Position numbers and translations under genes: made by a program. From assembly GCA_900550815.1 (NCBI GenBank), contig URTW01000130.1, forward strand, positions 1-5,818: a stretch of DNA of 5,818 nt, written 5' to 3'. The DNA is from an uncultured Collinsella sp. (GTDB taxonomy: Bacteria > Actinomycetota > Coriobacteriia > Coriobacteriales > Coriobacteriaceae). This document shows, piece after piece, positions 1-5,386 of the stretch (position 1 is the first letter of the stretch; every line of letters starts with the position of its first letter). Below the pieces are notes generated by a model. It searched no databases and was not told where the DNA came from. It saw nothing but the letters and a program-made list of their open reading frames with translations.

Positions 1-184
1 AACCGGCGAAAAAGCCCAGGATCGTGGTGTCGACGCCGTAGTGGTCGAGCGTAAACGAGACGTTGAGGCCCTTGCCGTTGGGCGTGTAGACGGCGTTGCG
101 GGTACGCGTGACGGTGTTGGCAGCAAGACCGTCGCAGGCGATGTTGTAGTCAATGGCGGGATTTGCAGTGAGCGTGTAAATCAT
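1..184 (-). CDS. fruK: 1-phosphofructokinase-like PfkB-family sugar kinase, N-terminal part only (second copy)
   Basis: The first 61 codons of a PfkB/ribokinase-family kinase; the rest lies beyond the left edge. The protein starts MIYTLTANPAIDYN and contains TPNGKGLNVSF (about residues 34-44) and GVDTTILGFFAGF (about 49-61), the usual N-terminal sugar-binding part of FruK/LacC-type kinases. These phosphorylate a sugar phosphate with ATP in the cytosol, classically fructose 1-phosphate to fructose 1,6-bisphosphate. It is about 56% identical over 62 residues to the complete kinase upstream (35 identities counted by eye), so the two are tandem paralogues. The start is set by an AAAGGAA Shine-Dalgarno at 190-196, 5 bases before the ATG. 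A strong terminator separates it from the upstream kinase and a possible promoter lies at 219-224, so it probably forms its own transcript. Tagatose 6-phosphate or another sugar phosphate could be the substrate; the fragment cannot tell. Confidence 0.87.
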   Translation of the reverse strand, partial: MIYTLTANPAIDYNIACDGLAANTVTRTRNAVYTPNGKGLNVSFTLDHYGVDTTILGFFAG

Positions 185-189
185 GAATG

Positions 190-241
190 TTCCTTTCACG
201 AAGCAACGTGTTAATGAAAGTATATTCCACGCATCGGTAAA
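190..241 (-). promoter_or_regulatory. Possible promoter and ribosome binding site of the second kinase
   Basis: On the minus strand TATACT (219-224) is a good -10 hexamer. Seventeen bases upstream lies only TAGCCT, a weak -35 with 3 of 6 matches. The Shine-Dalgarno AAAGGAA is at 190-196. A start at about 212 would give a leader of roughly 28 bases. The preceding terminator makes a separate promoter necessary, which is the main support. Confidence 0.4.
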
Positions 242-310
242 AGGCTAGGACAACTCGGTGAACGGTGTGGAAGCGATGAAGTACGGCGGGACACCTCTCC
301 CCCGTGGCGG

Positions 311-344
311 AACAAAAAGGCGCCCCGGCCGAAACCGGGGCGCC
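311..344 (-). terminator. Rho-independent terminator after the complete kinase gene
   Basis: The minus strand reads GGCGCCCCGG, a six-base loop, then CCGGGGCGCC followed by TTTTTGTT. The 10-bp stem is perfect and all GC, and the T-tract is clear. It lies 28 bases after the kinase stop codon and should end the ptsH-ptsI-kinase transcript before the second kinase. Confidence 0.93.
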
Positions 345-372
345 GTATGCGCACGAATATGTCGCGTTTCGA

Positions 373-1305
373 TTACTGACGATCGAGCTTGCGGACAGCA
401 ACGCGCTTGCTGTACTCGTCGACGTGACCGAAATCGCCGATGCCGACGGACTCGGCAACGTTGGCGCCGGTGGCCATAGCGAGCTTCATGGCCTCCTCGA
501 CGTTGTCGCGATCCCTGTACCACTTGTGCAGGAACGCAGCGAGGGTGCAGTCGCCGGCGCAGACGGAAGAAACCAGCTTGATGTTGAACTCACGCTTGGC
601 GTACCAGATGTCCTCGCCGTTGGAGAAGTAAGCGTCGCCGCGGCTACCACGGGTGAGCAGCACGTTCTGAACGCCAGCGTCGTGAGCCATCTTCATGGCA
701 ACGCGAACCTCGTCGTCGGTGTCGACCGGCACGCCGAAGATGGCCTTCATCTCGTGATGGTTCGGCTTGATGAGCAGCGGCTTCTTGTGAGCGAGCTCCT
801 TGAGCGTGTCGGAGGACAGGTCCAGGACGACGTCGGCGCCACGGGCCTGAGCGTGCTCCATGACCTGAGCCAGGAAGTCGGGCGTAGCTTTGGGAGGCAC
901 GGAGCCGGAGACGATCAGGCACTCGAGATCGCCCGCGGTGTCCAGGATGTTGTAGAGCTCCTCCTGGTGCTGCGGCGTGATCGGAGCACCCGGGTTCAGA
1001 ATGCCGTACTCGTGCTGGCCATCGTTGACGTAGGTGTTAATGCGCGTGATACCATCGGTCCAGACCGGGCGGCAGAGGCAACCCAGGTTCATGACCTCCT
1101 CGACGATGAACTTGCCCGTGAAGCCGGCGAAGAAGCCGAGCGCGACGGTGTCGACGCCCATCTTCTTAAAGGCGAAGGACACGTCGAGGCCCTTGCCGTT
1201 AGCCGTGTAGCTGGCCGAGCCGGTGCGGACGTTCTCGTCGGGCTCGAGCGGAGAGCTCGAAACCGTCATGTCGACAGCCGGGTTAGCGGTTAGCGTGTAG
1301 AACAT
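373..1305 (-). CDS. fruK: 1-phosphofructokinase-like PfkB-family sugar kinase
   Basis: A complete 310-residue protein, the usual length for FruK/LacC kinases. It is cytosolic and transfers phosphate from ATP to a sugar phosphate, most likely fructose 1-phosphate made by a fructose PTS. Visible landmarks are MFYTLTANPAVDMT at the N-terminus, ANGKGLDVSFAFKKMG (about 35-50, the PfkB signature-1 region), VSGSVPP (132-138), IKPNHHEMKAIFG (179-191), LLTRGSRGDAYF (216-227) and CAGDCTLAAFL (249-259), where Asp252 is the expected catalytic base. In most family members the last motif is GAGD; here the first Gly is Cys. The first motif has NGKG rather than the common GGKG, as does the partial paralogue. 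The start has AGGGGG 8 bases upstream. The gene follows ptsI by 74 bases and is probably co-transcribed with it. The exact substrate is inferred from family and PTS context; tagatose 6-phosphate kinase is the main alternative. Confidence 0.9.
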   Translation of the reverse strand: MFYTLTANPAVDMTVSSSPLEPDENVRTGSASYTANGKGLDVSFAFKKMGVDTVALGFFAGFTGKFIVEEVMNLGCLCRPVWTDGITRINTYVNDGQHEYGILNPGAPITPQHQEELYNILDTAGDLECLIVSGSVPPKATPDFLAQVMEHAQARGADVVLDLSSDTLKELAHKKPLLIKPNHHEMKAIFGVPVDTDDEVRVAMKMAHDAGVQNVLLTRGSRGDAYFSNGEDIWYAKREFNIKLVSSVCAGDCTLAAFLHKWYRDRDNVEEAMKLAMATGANVAESVGIGDFGHVDEYSKRVAVRKLDRQ

Positions 1306-1306
1306 T

Positions 1307-1322
1307 TACAGTACCCCCTGTA
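1307..1322 (-). promoter_or_regulatory. Ribosome binding site inside a small inverted repeat before the kinase
   Basis: The minus strand reads TACAG, six bases, CTGTA. The Shine-Dalgarno AGGGGG (1314-1319) lies mostly in the loop, 8 bases from the ATG. The repeat is short and may be chance, but it decides the start codon of the kinase. Confidence 0.45.
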
Positions 1323-1332
1323 TATGTGAGGG

Positions 1333-1362
1333 CCGCGTGGCCGGCCCATTCCAACCACGCGG
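1333..1362 (-). repeat. Perfect 8-bp hairpin between ptsI and the kinase gene
   Basis: CCGCGTGG and CCACGCGG flank a 14-base loop, starting 17 bases after the ptsI stop. No T-tract follows on either strand, so it is not an ordinary Rho-independent terminator. It could stabilise the 3' end of the ptsI message, mark an RNA processing point, or act as a weak attenuator that lowers kinase expression relative to ptsI. Confidence 0.5.
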
Positions 1363-1379
1363 TTACCTCTGATACCAAA

Positions 1380-3083
1380 TTAGCGAGCTGCGGACTCGAG
1401 CAGTGCCTTGACCTCGGCGGCGGTGTTGCAGGCGAGTGCCTTCTCGGCGAGCTCGTCGCACTCGGCCTTGGTCCACTGGCTGATGGTCTTGCGGGCGCGC
1501 AGGATCGACGGAGCGCTCATCGAGAACTCCTCCAGGCCCCAGCTGATCAGCAGCGGCTCGAGCAGCGGATCGGCAGCGGCCTCGCCGCACATACCGACCA
1601 TGATGCCGGCCTTCACGCCGCTCTCGATGATGTTCTTGAGCGAGCGGAGCACGGCGGGATAGTAAACCTGGTACAGGTTGGAGATGGTGTCGTTACCACG
1701 GTCGGCGCACATGGTGTAGCCGATCAGGTCGTTGGTGCCGATGGAGAAGAAGTCGGCGACCTCGGCAAGACGGTCTGCGAGCAGCGAAGCGGCGGGCGTC
1801 TCGACCATGATGCCGACCTCGATGTTCTCGTTGAACTTGCGACCCTCTTCGGTCAGCTCGGCCTTGCACTGCTCGACGAGCTCCTTGACAGCCAAGACCT
1901 CCTCGACGCAAGTGACGAGCGGGATCATGATCTTGACGTCACCGAAGGCGCTAGCGCGCAGCAGAGCGCGGAGCTGGACCTTGTACTGGTCGGGATTGGC
2001 CAGGCAGTAACGCACGGCGCGGAAGCCCATGAAGGGGTTGTCTTCCTTGACCATATGCAGATACGGAATCTCCTTGTCGCCACCCACATCGAGCGTGCGG
2101 ATGATGACCGGAGCACCCTTGAGCGCGCTGGCGACCTTACGGTAGGCGTTGAACTGCTCCTCCTCGGAAGGAAGCTCAGCAGAGTCCATGAACAGGAACT
2201 CGGAGCGGAACAGACCGATGGCCTCGGCGTCGTGATCGAGCGCGTTGGGCACGTCATCGGGGTTACCGATGTTGCAGGCTATGATCTTCTTGATGCCATC
2301 GGCAGTCACGGACGGCTTGCCACGGAAGGCCTCGAGGGCTGCCTTCTCGGCAGCGAAGGCCTCGGCCTTGGCGGTGTAGGCGGCGAGCGTCTCCTCGTCG
2401 GGATCGGCCTCAACGATACCCTTGCCACCGTCGACGACAACGGTCATACCGTTGCGCAGCGCGGTGCAGCTGTTGGAAACCGAAAGGACAGCCGGGATCT
2501 CGAGGGCACGCGCGATGATCGCGGAGTGCGACGTGCGGCCACCGGTCTCGGTGACGATACCGGCAACGTGGGCCTTATCGATCGTGGCGGTCTTGGACGG
2601 CGGGAGGTCGTGCACGACAACGACGGTGTTCTCAGGCAGGACGGAGAGGTCGACGACCTCCTTGCCCAGCAGCTCGGCCAGAATACCGGTGCGGATGTCG
2701 GCGATGTCGGCCGCGCGCAGACGGAACATCTCGTCGTCCATGGACAGGAACATGTTCTCGAACATGGTCGAGGTGTCCATGAGCGCCTGCTCGGCGCAGG
2801 TACCACCGTCAATGGCGGCGTTGATGGCGTCAGTCATGCCCGGGTCCTGAGCCAGGACAATGTGTCCGCTCATGATCTCGGCCTCGGCCTCGCCCACCGT
2901 CTCCTTCATGTGGTCGGCCTGAGCCTGGGTCTTCTCGCAGAAGACCGAAAGAGCGGACTGATAGCGCTCCTTCTCTGCTGCCGAATCAGCAACCTCGTGC
3001 GGCTCAAACGTCAAGTCGGGATCGACGGCGACCATGACGGTGCCGATGCCGATGCCCTCGGAAGCGTTGACTCCCTGATACAT
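1380..3083 (-). CDS. ptsI: Phosphoenolpyruvate-protein phosphotransferase (PTS Enzyme I)
   Basis: Enzyme I autophosphorylates on a histidine using PEP and passes the phosphate to HPr, the first step of all PTS sugar uptake; it is a cytosolic dimer. From the chosen start it has 567 residues, a typical length. The HPr-binding and swivelling His domain occupies roughly the first 220 residues, with active His186 in GGRTSHSAIIAR. The PEP-binding barrel follows: Arg293 in GLFRSEFLFMD, Arg329 in IIRTLDVGGDKEIPYL, Arg355 in NPFMGFRAVR, the signature VGIMVETPAASLLADRL (about 423-439), FFSIGTNDLIGYTMCADRGND (445-465) and catalytic Cys499 in GMCGEA. All expected key residues are present. The ATG at 3083 is preferred because AGAGAGGA sits 6 bases upstream; the ATG at 3089 (MGMYQ) directly abuts that sequence, and a start at 3137 would add unconserved residues. 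It lies 133 bases downstream of ptsH with a terminator-like hairpin between. Confidence 0.98.
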   Translation of the reverse strand: MYQGVNASEGIGIGTVMVAVDPDLTFEPHEVADSAAEKERYQSALSVFCEKTQAQADHMKETVGEAEAEIMSGHIVLAQDPGMTDAINAAIDGGTCAEQALMDTSTMFENMFLSMDDEMFRLRAADIADIRTGILAELLGKEVVDLSVLPENTVVVVHDLPPSKTATIDKAHVAGIVTETGGRTSHSAIIARALEIPAVLSVSNSCTALRNGMTVVVDGGKGIVEADPDEETLAAYTAKAEAFAAEKAALEAFRGKPSVTADGIKKIIACNIGNPDDVPNALDHDAEAIGLFRSEFLFMDSAELPSEEEQFNAYRKVASALKGAPVIIRTLDVGGDKEIPYLHMVKEDNPFMGFRAVRYCLANPDQYKVQLRALLRASAFGDVKIMIPLVTCVEEVLAVKELVEQCKAELTEEGRKFNENIEVGIMVETPAASLLADRLAEVADFFSIGTNDLIGYTMCADRGNDTISNLYQVYYPAVLRSLKNIIESGVKAGIMVGMCGEAAADPLLEPLLISWGLEEFSMSAPSILRARKTISQWTKAECDELAEKALACNTAAEVKALLESAAR

Positions 3084-3132
3084 TCCCATTCCTCTCTCCG
3101 TGTCATGTGATAAAGCGTTTTGCCATATCCAT

Positions 3133-3171
3133 GACAAAAGAGCGCAGCTACCTTACAACAGGTCACTGCGC
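3133..3171 (-). terminator. Terminator or attenuator between ptsH and ptsI
   Basis: On the minus strand GCGCAG (3166-3171) pairs with CTGCGC (3142-3147). The stem extends imperfectly through TGACC/GGTAG, with one G-T wobble and one mismatch, around an 8-base loop. TCTTTTG follows (3135-3141). This is a reasonable but not ideal Rho-independent signal. Partial termination would give more HPr than Enzyme I from one promoter, a ratio often seen in PTS operons. Confidence 0.6.
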
Positions 3172-3216
3172 CCCCAAATATGAACTTAGTTGTTCAACAT
3201 GCGACCCGTTTGAGTT

Positions 3217-3480
3217 CTACTCGCCAAGACCGCTCTTGATGAGCTCGATGGCAGCAGCCAGAGCCTCGGCCTCGTCAGCGCCGTCGCACTTGACCTCGAC
3301 CTCGGTACCGCAGGGGATACCAGCAGCCATAAGTGCCATCGGGGACTTGCCGTTGACCTCCTTCTCGGGGGTGACGACCGTCACGTCACAGGCATACTTG
3401 CCCATGGTGGAGGCGAACAGACCAGCCGGACGCATGTGCAGACCCTGAGGATTAACGAGGGTAGCCTTCTCAGAAACCAT
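3217..3480 (-). CDS. ptsH: Phosphocarrier protein HPr
   Basis: HPr is the small cytosolic carrier that takes phosphate from Enzyme I on a histidine and passes it to sugar-specific EIIA domains. The protein has 87 residues, typical of the family. NPQGLHMRPAG holds the active His15 and conserved Arg17. NGKSPMALMAAGI holds Ser46, the site that HPr kinase/phosphorylase modifies in Gram-positive bacteria for catabolite control. Residue 47 is Pro, where Firmicute HPr usually has Ile, so regulation through Ser46 cannot be assumed. The start at 3480 is set by AAGGAGT at 3486-3492, five bases upstream, and by His falling at position 15. An in-frame ATG at 3537 would add 19 residues with no family support. 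The gene heads the ptsH-ptsI-kinase block, and its leader can hide the ribosome binding site. Confidence 0.97.
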   Translation of the reverse strand: MVSEKATLVNPQGLHMRPAGLFASTMGKYACDVTVVTPEKEVNGKSPMALMAAGIPCGTEVEVKCDGADEAEALAAAIELIKSGLGE

Positions 3481-3483
3481 AAT

Positions 3484-3530
3484 TGACTCCTTTTTGTGTT
3501 TAACCCCTGTCATGCATGTGGCAGGAGTCA
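3484..3530 (-). promoter_or_regulatory. ptsH leader with anti-Shine-Dalgarno and competing hairpin
   Basis: On the minus strand TGACTCCT (3523-3530) is the exact reverse complement of AGGAGTCA (3484-3491), which contains the ptsH Shine-Dalgarno. Pairing would hide the ribosome binding site. Between them CCTGCCA and TGACAGG (3506-3525) form a second hairpin with one mismatch in 7, and it uses three of the same anti-SD bases. The two structures therefore compete, as in a translational switch. No ligand or protein is suggested by the sequence. Confidence 0.5.
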
Positions 3531-3545
3531 GATTCACGACGTTGT

Positions 3546-3576
3546 TTATATTAACTCACATCAAACGGTTTTTCAT
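3546..3576 (-). promoter_or_regulatory. ptsH: Possible ptsH promoter (AT-rich -10 region)
   Basis: The minus strand carries TTAATATAA (3546-3554) in an AT-rich stretch about 66 bases before the ptsH ATG. With TAATAT as the -10, the hexamer 17 bases upstream is ATGAAA (3571-3576), a poor -35. A promoter is expected here because the insertion sequence begins at about 3613, but the exact site is weakly supported. Confidence 0.3.
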
Positions 3577-3612
3577 TGTGTTTCAGACGAATTATTGGAC
3601 AGATGTGTTTCC

Positions 3613-3642
3613 TTGATTGTCATTTTCATTGCAACAGCCTCA
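3613..3642 (+). repeat. Left terminal inverted repeat of the IS30 element
   Basis: It starts TTGATTGTCATTTTC and ends GCAACAGCCTCA, and matches the reverse complement of 5202-5231 at 24 of 30 positions. The GCAACAGCCT core (3631-3640) is identical at both ends. Confidence 0.72.
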
Positions 3643-3678
3643 GGACTCAGCGCAACGCGTTGCGCTGAGTCCTGAGGC
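3637..3678. repeat. Perfect 42-bp palindrome at the left end of the IS
   Basis: The arms 3637-3657 and 3658-3678 are exact reverse complements with no spacer, the right arm starting CGTTGCGCTGAGTCC. It overlaps the last bases of the left terminal repeat. A 15-base piece of the arm (CGTTGCGCTGAGTCC) recurs at 5039-5053 near the right end. As RNA it would form a very stable hairpin that could block read-through transcription entering the element. It could also be a transposase-binding array or a scar of abutted IS ends. Confidence 0.9.
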
Positions 3679-3701
3679 GCGAATCCGGGTAGGCAACCCC
3701 A

Positions 3702-3738
3702 GAGGGGCCGGAATCCCCCGGCCCTCGATGGAGGGAGG
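3702..3738 (+). promoter_or_regulatory. Leader hairpin and ribosome binding site of the transposase
   Basis: GAGGGGCCGG (3702-3711) pairs with CCGGCCCTC (3718-3726) with a one-base bulge. It is followed at once by the Shine-Dalgarno GAGGGAGG (3731-3738), 5 bases before the ATG at 3744. A hairpin just ahead of the ribosome binding site can limit transposase translation from outside transcripts; that role is inferred. Confidence 0.5.
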
Positions 3739-3743
3739 CCGGC

Positions 3744-4850
3744 ATGTCCAGACCGAGACCGTCCGGAAGGTCGTACGGGAGGCTCACGAGGCACGAGAGG
3801 AACGCGATCGAGAGAATGCTCGACCGCAACCGAAGCGCCCGCGAGATCGCCGCGGAGCTCGGCAGGTCGCCCTCGACCGTGACCAGGGAGGTGGCGGCGC
3901 ACCGCTACGTCACCGCGCCGCGCTCGCGCTACGGCGAGCCCGCGCCCGAGGACCTCTCGGGGGCCTGCCCCAGGCTCGCCGCATGGCCGAGGTGCTGCAA
4001 CGGCTGCTCGCACAGGAGGGGCTACGGCTGCTCGAGGAGGCCCAGGGTGCTCTACAGCGCCAGGAGGGCGCAGGAGGCGGCCGACGCAGAGCTCTCGTCG
4101 AGCAGGTCCGGGATAGACGAGACCGAGGAGGGCGCCGCCGCCAAGCTCGCGGCCATCAGGGGCGGCCTCGCGCGCGGGCTCTCCCCGCAGCAGATAGCGG
4201 CGACGACCCCCGGCCTCAGCGCCTCCACCGTATACAGGTGGGTGGACGCCGGCTACGACGGCATGACGAACATGGAGCTCAGGCGCAAGGTCGGCTACAG
4301 GCCGAGGTCGCACCGGGCCCCGAAGAGGGCGACGTCCCACTCGGCCCGCAGGTCGCACGCGGCGTTCCTCGCGCTCGGCGAGGACGCCTGCGCCGCGGCC
4401 TGGGAGATGGACACCGTCGAGGGCGCCGGGTGCGACTCCGCCAGGCTCCTCACGCTCCTGCACCGCCCGAGCCGCTTCCAGCTGGCGCTGCCGCTGCCGG
4501 ACGGCGCGTGCACCTCGGTCCTCGCGGCGCTCTCGTCCCTGCGCGCGGTCCTCGGCGAGGACGGCGCGAGGCGCGCCTTCGGCGCCGTGCTCACCGACAA
4601 CGGGAGCGAGTTCGCCGACGAGGACGCCATCGCGGCGCTGCTCGGCGAGCGCGACGGCGAGACCAGGCTCTTCTACTGCGACCCCCGGCAGAGCCAGCAG
4701 AAGGGCGCGTGCGAGAAGAACCACGTGGAGATCAGGAAGCTGCTGCCCAAGGGCGCCGGGGTCAGGTTCGACCGGCTGACGGCGGCGGACTGCGCGCTGC
4801 TCATGTCGCAGGTGAACTCCGAGCCGAGGGGGGGGCGCTCGGGTTCCTGA
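3744..4850 (+). CDS. IS30-family transposase, frameshifted before its C-terminus
   Basis: This DDE transposase cuts and joins the element's ends. The 368-residue frame has an N-terminal helix-turn-helix (about 15-50: LTRHERNAIERML and AREIAAELGRSPSTVTREV), a Cys-rich patch (Cys75, 84, 85, 88 and 96) that may bind zinc, a second helix-turn-helix-like part (LSPQQIAATTPGLSASTVYRWV, about 146-167), and the catalytic core: Asp223 in WEMDTVEG, Asp285 in LTDNGSEFAD and Glu324 in QKGACEKNH, followed by RKLLPKG. The Asp285-Glu324 gap is 38 residues, longer than the 33 of classical IS30, as in the subgroup with the Cys-rich patch. At the run of eight Gs (4828-4835) the frame changes, so after VNSEPR it ends in GGRSGS instead of the conserved C-terminal segment, which is open in another frame. 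The start has a good GAGGGAGG site. Activity is uncertain: it may be a dead copy, a sequencing error or slippage-controlled. Confidence 0.88.
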   Translation: MSRPRPSGRSYGRLTRHERNAIERMLDRNRSAREIAAELGRSPSTVTREVAAHRYVTAPRSRYGEPAPEDLSGACPRLAAWPRCCNGCSHRRGYGCSRRPRVLYSARRAQEAADAELSSSRSGIDETEEGAAAKLAAIRGGLARGLSPQQIAATTPGLSASTVYRWVDAGYDGMTNMELRRKVGYRPRSHRAPKRATSHSARRSHAAFLALGEDACAAAWEMDTVEGAGCDSARLLTLLHRPSRFQLALPLPDGACTSVLAALSSLRAVLGEDGARRAFGAVLTDNGSEFADEDAIAALLGERDGETRLFYCDPRQSQQKGACEKNHVEIRKLLPKGAGVRFDRLTAADCALLMSQVNSEPRGGRSGS

Positions 4851-5008
4851 CGCCGGCGCGCGTGCTGCGGATGGCCCTCGGGGAGGACGCCTCCGCCCTC
4901 ATGGACGCGTTCGGGGTGGAGGAGCTGGCGCCCGGCGGGCTCGACCTCACGCCCGGCTGCATCGACAGGGCCAGGGCCGCGAGGGGCGAGGGGCCGCTGG
5001 CGGGATAG
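4832..5008 (+). pseudogene. Out-of-frame C-terminal part of the IS30 transposase
   Basis: In the frame one base back, the sequence after the G-run reads GALGFLTPARVLRMALGED, then ALMDAFGVEELAPGGLDLTP, and stops at 5006-5008. This matches the usual IS30 C-terminal pattern NS-x-PR-x-x-LG-x-x-TP followed by a leucine-rich tail ending near LTP. Joined to the upstream frame by a -1 slip at the Gs, the protein would have about 421 residues. Loss of two Gs would restore the family spacing exactly; gain of one G leaves one extra glycine. Confidence 0.72.
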
Positions 5009-5201
5009 CCGGCGCGCCGGGACATGGGCCGGAGGGCCCGTTGCGCTGAGTCCGGAGCGGCTGCGCGGCGGGCTGGCGGAGCATGCCGCGGCAGGGTGGG
5101 GACGCCGGCCTCCATAGCCCCTCCACCTGCGGAAACGAGGCGACGACCAGGTGCCGGGAGCTAGTTCCGCGTTGCGCTAGCTGCGGAAACGCGGGGTCCG
5201 T
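5009..5201. other. GC-rich non-coding right part of the IS with hairpins and short repeats
   Basis: No convincing gene is seen. The stretch holds a perfect 12-bp palindrome CCGGCGCGCCGG (5009-5020), a GGGCC/GGCCC hairpin (5026-5039), the third copy of the palindrome arm (5039-5053), an 11-base direct repeat CTGCGGAAACG (5127-5137 and 5181-5191), and overlapping inverted repeats AGCTAG/CTAGCT (5159-5182) and CCGCGTT/AACGCGG (5167-5194). Its composition matches the transposase gene, which places it inside the element. Confidence 0.55.
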
Positions 5202-5231
5202 TCAGGCTGTTGCGTTGAGATTGAAAATCAA
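5202..5231 (-). repeat. Right terminal inverted repeat of the IS30 element
   Basis: The reverse complement begins TTGATTTTCAATCTC and continues GCAACAGCCTGA, matching the left end at 24 of 30 positions. GC content drops sharply from here to the right. Confidence 0.72.
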
Positions 5232-5233
5232 CC

Positions 5234-5351
5234 GGCAATTTTTATGCGAGTCAAGACTAAATACTTCTCGGGAAAACGCCAGCCCATTGCGTCAGCAATT
5301 TACGAGCCGCTCTACCCACCTCTGGACGGCTAAGGACTTTTCGCAGGTAGT
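5234..5351. other. Intergenic sequence between the IS and the DUF3800 promoter
   Basis: This is moderately AT-rich sequence outside the element. Open frames crossing it are short and do not resemble known proteins. It would have been the original neighbour of the ptsH upstream region before the insertion, assuming no rearrangement. Confidence 0.5.
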
Positions 5352-5380
5352 TTGACGAACATATGTTTGCTTATTATAAT
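5352..5380 (+). promoter_or_regulatory. Strong sigma-70-type promoter of the DUF3800 leader RNA
   Basis: TTGACG (5352-5357) and TATAAT (5375-5380) are separated by exactly 17 bases: 5 of 6 and 6 of 6 consensus matches at ideal spacing. Transcription should start near 5387, giving a leader of about 110 bases before the DUF3800 ATG. Confidence 0.85.
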
Positions 5381-5386
5381 ATTACT

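Larger units (their letters stand above)
3611..5233 (+). mobile_element. IS30-family insertion sequence (body 3613-5231)
   Basis: The element carries an IS30-type DDE transposase bounded by imperfect terminal inverted repeats at 3613-3642 and 5202-5231; 24 of 30 positions match when one is reverse-complemented, and both tips read TTGATT. Each tip is flanked by CC (3611-3612 and 5232-5233), consistent with the 2-3 bp target duplications of IS30 elements, though a 2-bp match has a 1 in 16 chance of being random. The interior from about 3640 to 5207 is much more GC-rich than the AT-rich sequence on both sides, which agrees with these boundaries. At about 1.62 kb it is longer than classical IS30 (about 1.2 kb), explained by a longer transposase and about 220 bases of non-coding sequence after it. 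It sits upstream of, and divergent from, the ptsH operon. Confidence 0.82.

Noticed and set aside
193..220. Hairpin hiding the Shine-Dalgarno of the second kinase (CTTT/AAAG plus CACG/CGTG)
   Set aside because: The upstream arm overlaps the likely -10 hexamer and would not be transcribed from that promoter; the stem is also interrupted.
304..1293. Long plus-strand open frame of 329 codons opposite the kinase gene
   Set aside because: It is antisense to a clear PfkB kinase in GC-rich sequence, where opposite frames stay open; its translation has no recognisable domain.
1326..3110. Plus-strand open frame of 594 codons opposite ptsI
   Set aside because: It mirrors the Enzyme I gene, which has every catalytic motif. 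The opposite translation is low-complexity and has no plausible start signal.
3573..4724. Minus-strand open frame of 383 codons opposite the transposase
   Set aside because: Arg/Ala/Gly/Pro-rich translation typical of the reverse frame of very GC-rich DNA; the plus strand has DDE motifs and a good ribosome binding site.
3638..5058. Shorter IS boundaries using the CGTTGCGCTGAGTCC copies as terminal repeats
   Set aside because: IS-like GC composition continues to about 5207, and a longer 24/30 inverted repeat with CC flanks lies outside. The shorter repeats are better read as subterminal.
5083..5355. Plus-strand open frame of 90 codons spanning the right IS end
   Set aside because: It crosses the terminal repeat, changes composition midway, and shows no domain or ribosome binding site.
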